The translations under genes were made by a program, and so were the position numbers. A stretch of 64,000 bases of DNA from Defluviitalea raffinosedens (GTDB lineage: Bacteria > Bacillota > Clostridia > Lachnospirales > Defluviitaleaceae), in NCBI RefSeq assembly GCF_016908775.1, contig NZ_JAFBEP010000009.1, positions 1-64,000 of the forward strand, in the 5' to 3' direction. Below are positions 1 to 7,849 of this stretch, piece after piece. The notes under the pieces are model-generated. The model had not been told where the DNA came from and did no database searches. It saw nothing but the letters and a program-made list of their open reading frames with translations. Positions within the stretch are counted from its first letter, which is position 1; each line of letters opens with the position of its first letter.

Positions 1-193
1 CAGGAAATAATGCACTAAAGGTAAAGAGTTTGAACTTTTTGCTGCCAAATTCATAACCCTTTTGGTGTAATTCCTTAGCATATTCCTGATCTGCTTTTTG
101 CAGCAAATAATAAATGGCTGAAGATAAATGATACTGGTAATTTATTGGTATGGAAATGGGTACATCTATCTCTAAAATTACTTTAATTCTCAC
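1..193 (-). CDS. cas6: Cas6-family CRISPR endoribonuclease, N-terminal part (cut by window edge)
   Basis: The visible 64 residues begin MRIKVILEID and continue through a helical stretch with QYHLSSAIYYLL to GSKKFKLFTFS, the usual N-terminal ferredoxin-like half of Cas6, which cuts pre-crRNA within each repeat. The start is a GTG at 191-193 preceded by AGGGAG at a good distance. It is the last visible gene of the type III operon and follows the CARF-HEPN gene by 18 bp. The C-terminal glycine-rich loop lies outside the window, so activity cannot be judged. It is clearly different in sequence from the cas6 at 19278-20042, so the genome carries at least two Cas6 proteins. Identity is inferred from N-terminal pattern only. 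Confidence 0.75.
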   Translation of the reverse strand, partial: MRIKVILEIDVPISIPINYQYHLSSAIYYLLQKADQEYAKELHQKGYEFGSKKFKLFTFSALFP

Positions 194-211
194 AATTTTT
201 CTCCCTATTTA

Positions 212-1714
212 TTACTGATAATATTTTGATTCCTCTGGATGAATAAATTTGATACATTCCTTATATTCTTTGATATTAACCGATTCAATTTCACAGAAAC
301 GCTCGAAAACACCTATTACAAACTTTTCGAACTCAATATAATCTTCTTTTCTCAAAGAGCAAAATCCATGAGCAAAAATATTATAATTGCGTATTTTTAC
401 TTTTTCAAAAACCTCTTTTAAAAACTGAAGTACATCTTTTTCATCGATCAATGCATCTTTTAAAACTGCAAGTTCAATATATCCTTCCATCAAAGTTACA
501 TAAGTAGGAAGAAATTTGTTAACATTTTTTCCGAATAACTTTCTTCTATAATTAATAACTTTATTAGTAAAATCATTAAGTTTTTCTTGGTTTAAGAAAA
601 CTTTGCTAAATTGAGGTTTGGATGTATCTATCCCATACAGCGCTAATCTTCTTTGCATAATCATTTCCAAAAGACGATACAATAATAATGATGCCATATC
701 GTATTTCGCTTGTTCACTTCTGCGCTTTGCATTATGATATATAGTAAACATCAACGAAAGGATCTCTTCCAGCTTCACTAAAAGTTCCATAGGAGTATTT
801 TTCTGTATTTGTGTTGCATTTTTGGCCATAATATTTAATATATCTCTTTGCTTCCTTAATAGAGCGATTTTGTCTGCTAAGATCCAATTGGAATTAAGTT
901 GTGAGTATTTTTCTATTTCATTAACAAGTTTGTTCATGCTTTCTGAAGCTTTGTCAAACTCTAAAGCATCCCAATGTTCATATGCTAAAGCCAGAAAATA
1001 TAAAGTATGGAAATATTCTTTCTTGTTAGGATCAGGAACTTTATTAATTAAGGCTTCAAATATTTTTCTTGCACCTGCATAATCATGCTGATGCAATAAG
1101 TCGTTAGCTCGGTCTTCTTCAATATCACCAAATACCGAATAAGGATTAGGTATTTTCTCTAAAAATTCAGTTCCGGGATAGGGCTTTCTAAAAAGTCCAA
1201 GATACTCTTTATTTCCTATATATATTAATTGTGCCCCCAATATTGCACCAGCCATGGCAGTGGCTGCTGACATGGCCTTCGTTCCTCCCGTAAAATCAAT
1301 AAAAACATTTTGAGGTTTTCCCCAATCATAATAAGCTTGCTTAATTTTTTGATAGATTAATAAAGTATTGGACTTTTCAACCTTCTCTTTTCTATACTCA
1401 CTGGATTTTAGCGGTACAAACTGAAGGATTTTATCGATTTTTTCTTCTGTATCTTCGGTATATAGAAATAATACTTTTTTAGGCTTTACTAATTTAAGTG
1501 AAAGTACCAATGGTTCATAAGAAGTTCCAACGGATAAAATCATATATTCAGGAGAAACAATATTATTTTCTTCTCTACCTATAAATGACTCAATAATTAA
1601 AGGCATTAATTCTTTTTCATAATATTCTTCTGCTTTTATCCTTTGTTCTTCTGTGGCTCTGCCCATACTCATCCAAAAGTCTGTTTTTTCTTTTAAAGAT
1701 TCAATACCCATCAT
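212..1714 (-). CDS. CARF-HEPN protein, Csm6/Csx1-like (TIGR02710-like) ancillary ribonuclease
   Basis: This 500-residue protein has an N-terminal CARF-type Rossmann domain with ILSVGTSYEPLVLSL near residue 60 and FIDFTGGTKAMSAATAMAG near residue 140, the pattern of the TIGR02710 family. The C-terminal part is helical and carries RNYNIFAH (R442, H449), an Rx6H motif that fits a HEPN ribonuclease site. Family knowledge says such proteins bind cyclic oligoadenylate made by Cas10 and then degrade RNA non-specifically. It sits in the type III operon 22 bp after a second CARF-HEPN gene. SD is GGAGG before an ATGATG start; the first ATG is used here. The ligand size is not predictable from the sequence by eye. 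Confidence 0.8.
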   Translation of the reverse strand: MMGIESLKEKTDFWMSMGRATEEQRIKAEEYYEKELMPLIIESFIGREENNIVSPEYMILSVGTSYEPLVLSLKLVKPKKVLFLYTEDTEEKIDKILQFVPLKSSEYRKEKVEKSNTLLIYQKIKQAYYDWGKPQNVFIDFTGGTKAMSAATAMAGAILGAQLIYIGNKEYLGLFRKPYPGTEFLEKIPNPYSVFGDIEEDRANDLLHQHDYAGARKIFEALINKVPDPNKKEYFHTLYFLALAYEHWDALEFDKASESMNKLVNEIEKYSQLNSNWILADKIALLRKQRDILNIMAKNATQIQKNTPMELLVKLEEILSLMFTIYHNAKRRSEQAKYDMASLLLYRLLEMIMQRRLALYGIDTSKPQFSKVFLNQEKLNDFTNKVINYRRKLFGKNVNKFLPTYVTLMEGYIELAVLKDALIDEKDVLQFLKEVFEKVKIRNYNIFAHGFCSLRKEDYIEFEKFVIGVFERFCEIESVNIKEYKECIKFIHPEESKYYQ

Positions 1715-1736
1715 TTATAGTCCTCCGATAGTTGAG

Positions 1737-2885
1737 CTAATATGATCCTTTTAAAAAAAATTCTATGGTCTTAACTTTATTTTGAATTGTTTCTTCTGCA
1801 TCTGTAAGTTTCAATAGACCATCTTCTCTCATTCCACAGTGGCCAGAGGCGTTTCTTAAATCAATAATATTTCCATAGTTTTCTTTTATGCCTTTCTTAT
1901 AATCTTCATATGCAGCTTCATAAATTTTTCTTGAAATCTGCTCTCTATATTCTCGATCATACACATACTCTGGTTTTCGTTCTACTATTTCTATTAAATA
2001 TGTAATGATTAATTCTCTAAGCGTAGTAAGACAATTTGTATAACGTTTATAACGATAATATAACTTTGCTAAAAACAATTGAATTTCCCAAACATATTGA
2101 TGATGTACTATGTTTTTTAAATCCTCTACAAGCATTGGTACAATCATAGAGAAAGGTTTGGCAAAACCCTCTATTTCTTCTTGGATATCCTTTTTATTAA
2201 AGTCTTCTAATAATGAAGTTGCAATTTCTATGATTTCCTTTGTATAATTCAGTCCTATAGCATTAGAAAGATGATTTAAGGCACTAGCCAAGTTCTTTAA
2301 TTTTGTTGGTTTTTTTCTGTCATTATCTCCATTTCTATAAATTTCGTTTTGCTTTTCTGCTAAAAGCTTTGCAATTTCTGTAGCGTTTCCACTGGAACTA
2401 AAAACATGATATGCTCCAATCCAACTTTGTAATTCCATCAACGACTGCATATCAACAATAGGTGCGTCTTGTTGCCCTGGTTGTAACATTCCATAGTAAC
2501 AACCCTTTATTTTTGCATTTTGTGTAAGGCTAAAATAATTAAGGGCTGTAAATATGTAAAAAGGAATACTACGAAATCCATGCGTTACATCTATGTATAA
2601 TTCTTTATCTTTTACATCCATTGCGTTAGCTATTGTTTTAAATATTTGGATGTAGTCTTCATTTTGTACTCCATAAGGTATAATAATTCTTTCATAGGAA
2701 ATATTTAGCTGATCAATATACTCCCAACTAGAAGTTTCTGTTCCCAAGATATAGACTTTCTTCGGTTGAATTTCATCATACAAAATAGACATAGCAACAT
2801 TAGTTACTTTACTCTTGCCATTATAAATATATTTTACTTCACGGTATTCATTTCTTCCAATAACTGATATTAACACCCGTTCCAC
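1737..2885 (-). CDS. csx1: Csx1-family CARF-HEPN ribonuclease (DxTHG motif)
   Basis: This 382-residue protein opens with VLISVIGR and has DVTHG at residues 99-103, the DxTHG signature of Csx1/Csx2 CARF domains, followed by FRSIPF. Near the C-terminus is RNASGH (R344, H349), a canonical Rx4H HEPN ribonuclease motif. The expected role is cyclic oligoadenylate-activated RNA cleavage as a partner of the type III complex. The start is GTG with AGGAGAA upstream. The gene is embedded in the cas10 operon, between the 165-residue orphan and the second CARF-HEPN gene. Both motifs look intact, so I infer an active enzyme. Confidence 0.85.
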   Translation of the reverse strand: MERVLISVIGRNEYREVKYIYNGKSKVTNVAMSILYDEIQPKKVYILGTETSSWEYIDQLNISYERIIIPYGVQNEDYIQIFKTIANAMDVKDKELYIDVTHGFRSIPFYIFTALNYFSLTQNAKIKGCYYGMLQPGQQDAPIVDMQSLMELQSWIGAYHVFSSSGNATEIAKLLAEKQNEIYRNGDNDRKKPTKLKNLASALNHLSNAIGLNYTKEIIEIATSLLEDFNKKDIQEEIEGFAKPFSMIVPMLVEDLKNIVHHQYVWEIQLFLAKLYYRYKRYTNCLTTLRELIITYLIEIVERKPEYVYDREYREQISRKIYEAAYEDYKKGIKENYGNIIDLRNASGHCGMREDGLLKLTDAEETIQNKVKTIEFFLKGSY

Positions 2886-2906
2886 TCTAATTCTCCTTAT
2901 CCTATT

Positions 2907-3404
2907 CTAAAAATCCAGATTCAATCCCTTAAAAGCATTCTTTATGGGAGAACCTATAGCTTCTTCCTTATTTTTTAGTTTTCCTTTTTGAGGATATGAT
3001 TTAATATTTTTTGAATAAGTGTTTTGGGGACTAACTCTGTCGTCTTTAATAAGTCTTCTGGTCCATCCAAGAATATATTCTATTTCTTCCATGCTACAAT
3101 CCTTAAAATCTTCATTTTCTACTATGTATTCTTTTTCCTTCTTTAGTTTTAAGTATTGATCTAAAAACTGTCTGAAACCATTCTTGATCTCTTTTCCTCC
3201 GGACATTATTTCCATCTGAAATGAGTTCTTTAGAGAATAAAGTAATTTATAAAATTTTTGCTTCTGTTCATATTCATTTTTACATGAATGCTTTGCAACA
3301 GATAATATAGCCTGAATAGTTGAGATAAAATTAGAATATCCATTTTTATTAATAAATTCAGCTGCCCGTTCTGCAGCTTCTAACAGCATCTCTTTATTAT
3401 TCAT
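2907..3404 (-). CDS. Uncharacterised 165-residue helical protein of the type III operon
   Basis: I do not recognise this protein. It is predicted to be almost entirely helical for the first 120 residues (AAERAAEFINK, then FLDQYLKLKKEKEY and EIEYILGWTRRLIK), with a basic, lysine-rich and probably disordered tail that ends GLNLDF. It has no HEPN Rx4-6H motif, cysteine cluster or membrane segment. It lies between the last RAMP gene (13 bp away) and csx1, with an upstream GGGAGAGAAG ribosome-binding site, so it is almost certainly co-expressed with the effector complex. It could be a second small subunit (Csm2/Cmr5 class), a Csx19-like III-D accessory protein or an uncharacterised adaptor. None of these can be decided by eye. 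Confidence 0.6.
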   Translation of the reverse strand: MNNKEMLLEAAERAAEFINKNGYSNFISTIQAILSVAKHSCKNEYEQKQKFYKLLYSLKNSFQMEIMSGGKEIKNGFRQFLDQYLKLKKEKEYIVENEDFKDCSMEEIEYILGWTRRLIKDDRVSPQNTYSKNIKSYPQKGKLKNKEEAIGSPIKNAFKGLNLDF

Positions 3405-3416
3405 AACTTCTCTCCC

Positions 3417-4274
3417 TCAATAAGTTCCTTCGTTCCATTCACTTACTGTCTTTTTCCCTTTTTCATAATTTAAAATTTCTATAAGCTGATTTATATTTCT
3501 TTTAATTTTCGCGTCTTTGTGATTTTGATACTTTTTGGCTGCTTCTATCCATCTGGTTTCATCTGTAGTTATTTTTATACTTCCGTAATAAGCAGGTTTT
3601 GCATAGCCAAGCTTAGGCTGAATACTTCCATCTAGTCCTAAGGAAAAGCATAATAAGTTAACTTGATTTTCAGTTAAATTCTCAAACCATACAGAACCCT
3701 CAAACACTGCTCCTTTATCAATAAATTCATAAGCTACTTCTCCCTTTTGTAATATTTTGCTGTCTCCATGATGATAAAACTTATACCCTTTATATTTTCC
3801 GTTTTGATAGTATAACGATTCGTCCGGATGCGGTTTATAGAATTTAGGAATTTTTAAAATGGTAATTTTACTTTTTGCATCTACTTCTTTACAATATAAA
3901 TCTCCAAATCGGATTTTACTTCTTTTCCCCATAGCCCCAAACATATTGCATATAATACAGTTCTGATTTTTGTCTGATTTAAATTGCGAAAATTTATTAA
4001 AATCTACTTCTTTAGAGTTCAAATAGCAGCTATAAGAAATGGTTTCCGCTATAGTACGTATACAGCCTTTCAGACTGGTACCTGGTATAATAGGTATACC
4101 GTTGAATCTAATAAATTGCTTATAGATCAAGTCATTTTCTTCTTCTAGATAACCTGATGAAATATGTAAAGGTGTTAGTGTTTCTATTTTTATATTAATC
4201 TTGCCTGTTATTTTCCCTTCGTCCGTATATTCTTGAACTGGCAAAAAAGGAATAAAGCTATAAGGCTTGCTCAT
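3417..4274 (-). CDS. Type III RAMP protein (Cas7 group, Csm3/Csm5-like)
   Basis: It has the RAMP layout: TLTPLHISSGY close to the N-terminus, then FNGIPIIPGTSLKGCIRT, and a C-terminal glycine stretch LGLDGSIQPKLGYAKPAYYG. The acidic ENDL between the first two motifs is where Csm3 backbone proteins keep the aspartate that cuts target RNA. A pair of cysteines in CIICNMFG follows, as in Csm3/Cmr4-type proteins. I start at the internal ATG of MSKPYSF (4274), which overlaps the preceding gene by 17 nt; an ATG 24 nt upstream is possible. It is the most downstream RAMP of the operon, so it may cap one end of the crRNA filament (Csm5-like); that is inference. Confidence 0.7.
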   Translation of the reverse strand: MSKPYSFIPFLPVQEYTDEGKITGKINIKIETLTPLHISSGYLEEENDLIYKQFIRFNGIPIIPGTSLKGCIRTIAETISYSCYLNSKEVDFNKFSQFKSDKNQNCIICNMFGAMGKRSKIRFGDLYCKEVDAKSKITILKIPKFYKPHPDESLYYQNGKYKGYKFYHHGDSKILQKGEVAYEFIDKGAVFEGSVWFENLTENQVNLLCFSLGLDGSIQPKLGYAKPAYYGSIKITTDETRWIEAAKKYQNHKDAKIKRNINQLIEILNYEKGKKTVSEWNEGTY

Positions 4275-5055
4275 TGTATTCGCACCTGCCAATCTCATCT
4301 GCTGTAAGTGATATATTCTTTATGGTATTTTGAAGTTCTTCAAAAGAATTGATTGTTTTTTCCATATAAAAACCTTTGTCCACGTAATCCTTGCCGCATT
4401 TAGACTTATCATAATATTTCAGCTTAATCTGGAAATCATCTAGTTTCATTCGTCCAAAACCTTTAGAAGTAAGTCCTCCGAATACGACAAATCCATCATT
4501 TACTTCTTCAAATAATTGCGTTAACACTTTAATATGCCATCGAAAAAAATTCTGTATCTCTATTTCTCCTTTAAACAAAGCATCTTCCACATATTCCAAA
4601 TCAAATAAAGCACTTTTTTTAGATGCACCAGTAATTCTGTCAATAGCTACAGTTTGTCTTGAACCAACTTTATACTCTCCTTCTGGATATGCATCCCCAA
4701 AAAGAACCCTGCTTTTTAAAACAGTGGAACCAAATAATTTACATGCAGGACAGCTTTTATCATATCTGGCAGTTCCATCATCTTTTTTCTTATTCACCTT
4801 ACTAGCACAATTTTTTTTTGAATTAAAAAGATCACAAGAACCCTTTAATATTTTTTCAGCTCGAGAGCGAAAAACGCCTTTAATACTGGTTCCAGGCAAA
4901 ACAGGAACCAGGTCTCCATCTTTATATACTCTTAAAAATGAATCATCTACCCCTGTTGGATTTAAACTATCATTTTTACCCGATTTTATATAGAGTGGGC
5001 TTAAGGTTTTTAATATATATGTAATTTTTGCCTCATTATAAAGTTTTTTGAACAT
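4258..5055 (-). CDS. Type III RAMP protein, Csm3-like backbone subunit
   Basis: This 265-residue protein has TLSPLYIKSGKND, an acidic GVDDSFLR, VPVLPGTSIKGVFRSRAE and a cysteine cluster (C in FNSKKNC and CPACKLFGS) as in Csm3. DRITGASKKSALFD and a C-terminal GGLTSKGFGRMKL complete the glycine-rich RAMP fold. It should form part of the helical Cas7 backbone that holds the crRNA and cuts target RNA at 6-nt intervals. The aspartate pair at GVDD is a good candidate for the catalytic residue. The gene is one base from the next RAMP gene on its upstream side and overlaps the one downstream. Confidence 0.8.
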   Translation of the reverse strand: MFKKLYNEAKITYILKTLSPLYIKSGKNDSLNPTGVDDSFLRVYKDGDLVPVLPGTSIKGVFRSRAEKILKGSCDLFNSKKNCASKVNKKKDDGTARYDKSCPACKLFGSTVLKSRVLFGDAYPEGEYKVGSRQTVAIDRITGASKKSALFDLEYVEDALFKGEIEIQNFFRWHIKVLTQLFEEVNDGFVVFGGLTSKGFGRMKLDDFQIKLKYYDKSKCGKDYVDKGFYMEKTINSFEELQNTIKNISLTADEIGRCEYNEQAL

Positions 5056-5056
5056 C

Positions 5057-5809
5057 CTACCACCCCTTTTCTTCTTCTATTGCTTTCAATCCTTTTTCTA
5101 AATAAGTCCTTATATTATCTGATGTAATTTTATATGCCTTGCAATCCTGCAATTCAATACTTCCTAATCCCCCTGATGTTTTACCTCCTACCCGAATTTC
5201 TCCGTTTTTTAACATACTAACAATCAGTTTTAAAACACCTTCATATTTTTCTTCAATATTATCTGCTGACATATAGAAATCAAATCTTGTTCCTGCACTC
5301 ACACATTCAAAATCGTAATTTTTCCCATAGGCTGCTGTTCCTGTATCCCTATCTATTGCAACGCCATTTCTCATATCTATGTATGCACTCTCTTCTGGTT
5401 TTAAATTGGCATCTCTGATTTGCAGCTTAGATGCAAAATGATTGCAACCAAATATTTTACACACATCGCAAAGTTGACTATAGATCTTCTCAGCTTCATC
5501 TTCTGGCTTTAATTTTTCTTGTTTTATTTTTTTGATATTTTCCTCTAAAATACACGGTTCGTTGACGATCAAACAGGATTTAAAATCAGGATATACTTTA
5601 CTCTTAAGAATTCTCTCAATATAAGAACGAATAACTCCTTTTAATGAACTTCCGGGTATAAAAGGCTCTCCATTATGATTACGAATCACACTGTTATCTG
5701 CTAATACAGGGTCAAAATTTTCTCTTCCTGAACCAATATGAATAGGTGTCTTGGCATATAATGTTCCTGTGATTATGTACCTATTTGAAAATTTATGTAA
5801 TAGCATCAT
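5057..5809 (-). CDS. Type III RAMP protein, Csm3-like backbone subunit
   Basis: This 250-residue Cas7-group protein shows TPIHIGSGRENFDP, ADNSVIRN, FIPGSSLKGVIRS, CDVCKIFGCNHFASK, GVAIDRDTGTA and a final VGGKTSGGLGSIEL. This is the most Csm3-like of the four RAMP genes. ENFDPVLAD contains the likely target-RNA cleaving aspartate. The start is an ATG (MMLLHKF) whose codon overlaps the stop of the upstream small-subunit gene (ATGA overlap), a sign of translational coupling. It should alternate with the 265-residue paralogue in the backbone of the effector complex. Confidence 0.82.
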   Translation of the reverse strand: MMLLHKFSNRYIITGTLYAKTPIHIGSGRENFDPVLADNSVIRNHNGEPFIPGSSLKGVIRSYIERILKSKVYPDFKSCLIVNEPCILEENIKKIKQEKLKPEDEAEKIYSQLCDVCKIFGCNHFASKLQIRDANLKPEESAYIDMRNGVAIDRDTGTAAYGKNYDFECVSAGTRFDFYMSADNIEEKYEGVLKLIVSMLKNGEIRVGGKTSGGLGSIELQDCKAYKITSDNIRTYLEKGLKAIEEEKGW

Positions 5810-6168
5810 TTTCCTCCTTTTTCAATACTTTTTCTAAACCAATATAAATATCCAAAAAATTTGCTAATATTGAATAATGCTTCTTCTTCTGTATGGGATA
5901 TTTCCTTAATCTTATCCATATATTCCAAAATCACTTCACCAAATTTTTTCCCATCTTTATATATCAAATCCCATCCGTTTCCTCTGGCTATTTTATACTC
6001 CATAAATAACTTCAGTTCTTTATAACAATCTGCATTAAGAGCTATTGTCGCCATATTCCTAATGTTGGTACTTCCTAATTCCTTACTTTCTTTATCCTTC
6101 CAAAAAGATTTATTCTGCTTGATTTCATCTACAAATCCCAACAACTTGCATTTAATTGTTTTATCCAT
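5806..6168 (-). CDS. Small helical subunit of the type III complex (Cas11/Csm2-like)
   Basis: This 120-residue, helix-rich basic protein starts DKTIKCKLLGFVDEIK and ends FNISKFFGYLYWFRKSIEK. Size, helical character and position between csx10 and a csm3-like gene fit the small subunit (Cas11) that lines the target strand in type III complexes. Sequence identity with Csm2 cannot be asserted by eye because this family diverges fast. The gene overlaps csx10 by one base (TAATG) and the next gene by four, so the three are translationally coupled. It has no catalytic signature. Confidence 0.55.
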   Translation of the reverse strand: MDKTIKCKLLGFVDEIKQNKSFWKDKESKELGSTNIRNMATIALNADCYKELKLFMEYKIARGNGWDLIYKDGKKFGEVILEYMDKIKEISHTEEEALFNISKFFGYLYWFRKSIEKGGK

Positions 6169-7316
6169 TATTCAATACCCCCATTATAGATTTCTGCTCT
6201 TCCATAACCATTTTCCGTTTCCAGTCCAAATGCTTTCTGTAAAAAATCATTATATATTTCTTCAAAGGAAAGCATAGTAGAAAGGACAATAACGCTACCT
6301 TTTTGAAGATGCAAAACTGCTTCTTCCCGGCTATCTTTCAGATCCCGTGAAGTATCATACCCACGATATATATTGGTTTCTCCATAAATTTTGTAGATTA
6401 AGTAATTTCCGTCAATTTTCAATAAATCCTGCCATATTTTTTTATATTCATTCGTTGTTTTATAGCCTTCTAACTCTATATAAGGTAACTTCACATCTGA
6501 AGTAAAAACAATCGCAAAATAATTTATCTTATCATTTGATTGATTAACAGAATCAGAATTTTGCTTTTTAAATTCACGATTAAAAAGCTTCATTTGATCA
6601 ATAATCGACTGATTTATCTCTTCATCAGCGTCGTCTAAAGTATGTAATTTAACTTGTCCAAATCCACTCGATAAACGGGTTCCAATCCGTAAATCGTCAA
6701 ATAGGTTTAATTCCTCTTTTGTCATTCCTTCAATGTTACCCACAAAATAACTTTTAATGGAGTCGTTTTCTCTGACTGTTCCTTCTATAGCAACTAAGGT
6801 ATATAAAGAACCGTCTTTCGAAGTACCTGTATAAGGATTAATAGCAGTTCTGGTAAAGTAATTCCAAATCACTGAATAGGGTTTATCATCTTTTCTTAAA
6901 CCAGACGTAAATTCCACTCTCTGTCCACATTTTTTACATTTTCTCTCTTCAGCCACTAGGGAATCTATATATCCATGGCTGTCATCTTCTTTACATTTCA
7001 TTGCAGTTAAAGGAACTACTTCTGAACCTTCCGGATAAAAAAATGAAAATTTTATATCACTAAATTTTTTACATATACTGCTAAATCTACATTTTTTACA
7101 GGCCTCTAAATCTCTAAAATATACCCAGTTATGACGTTTTACTCCATCTATCTCTACACTACTACCATCATTGGCTGCACATTCATTCAATATATATCTG
7201 GCAAATCCCGCTCTGACAATATTTCCAGGAATATAATCAATGCTTTCAATATAGTTTGAAGTGAGTTTTTTCCCTCCAACCAATAGAGGCAATTTAAATT
7301 CCATCTTGATTCTCAT
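6168..7316 (-). CDS. csx10: Csx10-family RAMP protein (type III-D marker)
   Basis: The 382-residue product opens EFKLPLLVGGKKLTSNYI followed by YIPGNIVRAGFARYIL, the characteristic beginning of Csx10, a Cas5/Cas7-type RAMP of III-D systems. Two cysteine pairs follow (CKKCRFSSIC near residue 75 and CKKCGQ near residue 128), probably a zinc site. A glycine stretch RIGTRLSSGFGQVKL lies near residue 215, and a second RAMP-like half ends FGLETENGYGRAEIYNGG. Its start codon overlaps the stop of the upstream RAMP gene (ATGA). Csx10 presence is the main reason to call this operon III-D. It probably holds the 5' crRNA handle next to Cas10; that role is inferred. Confidence 0.82.
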   Translation of the reverse strand: MRIKMEFKLPLLVGGKKLTSNYIESIDYIPGNIVRAGFARYILNECAANDGSSVEIDGVKRHNWVYFRDLEACKKCRFSSICKKFSDIKFSFFYPEGSEVVPLTAMKCKEDDSHGYIDSLVAEERKCKKCGQRVEFTSGLRKDDKPYSVIWNYFTRTAINPYTGTSKDGSLYTLVAIEGTVRENDSIKSYFVGNIEGMTKEELNLFDDLRIGTRLSSGFGQVKLHTLDDADEEINQSIIDQMKLFNREFKKQNSDSVNQSNDKINYFAIVFTSDVKLPYIELEGYKTTNEYKKIWQDLLKIDGNYLIYKIYGETNIYRGYDTSRDLKDSREEAVLHLQKGSVIVLSTMLSFEEIYNDFLQKAFGLETENGYGRAEIYNGGIE

Positions 7317-7849
7317 GATACTGCCTCCTCGATAGAAGTTTTACAATGTCCCAGGCCTCTGCTTCTGCCTTTACCAATGGCATTAACCATCAAAAATGCC
7401 ATCTTTAAATCTTCCTCATATTGAATTGATATATCATCAAAGTAAATAAGCACTTTGCCACTATATTCACCTGTTTCCGCCACTTCATAATTATATAATG
7501 CCTGATCTTTAAATACTCTTTTATATCTGTCAATGGCAACACCATATCGGATAGATACATCTGTCTGCTTCTCTGGCATTAAATCTTCAAAGTAAATCTT
7601 TGCAGGCTGATATCCCTCTCCGCCAAATATTAATGAAACTATTCTTTCTACTTCCTGTTCTTCCATTTTTGTCCCTAATAACATTTTGAAATTATTTCTT
7701 ACTTTCCCTTTGATCGTTGAAGCAGGAATATATGCGGTATGATTTTTTTTGACTATGTAATTTTTAATAAAACCACTTTCCATTACGCCCGATGATATAT
7801 GGAACTGGGTTTTCATATTTACTCGAACTTGATATACTTTTTTGATCAA
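7313..7849 (-). CDS. Small Csm3-like RAMP protein lacking the usual catalytic aspartate
   Basis: This protein of about 178 residues carries QFHISSGVMESGF, AYIPASTIKGKVRNNF, GVAIDRYKRV and a closing AIGKGRSRGLGHCKTS, all RAMP hallmarks. Between the first two motifs, where the other RAMPs of this operon have aspartates, it reads ESGFIKNYIVKKNH with no Asp, so it may be a structural rather than cleaving subunit. I choose the TTG at 7849, which overlaps the cas10 stop codon (aTTGA) and has GGGAGG eight bases upstream. The in-frame ATG further upstream lies inside cas10 and lacks a better ribosome-binding site. Confidence 0.72.
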   Translation of the reverse strand: MIKKVYQVRVNMKTQFHISSGVMESGFIKNYIVKKNHTAYIPASTIKGKVRNNFKMLLGTKMEEQEVERIVSLIFGGEGYQPAKIYFEDLMPEKQTDVSIRYGVAIDRYKRVFKDQALYNYEVAETGEYSGKVLIYFDDISIQYEEDLKMAFLMVNAIGKGRSRGLGHCKTSIEEAVS

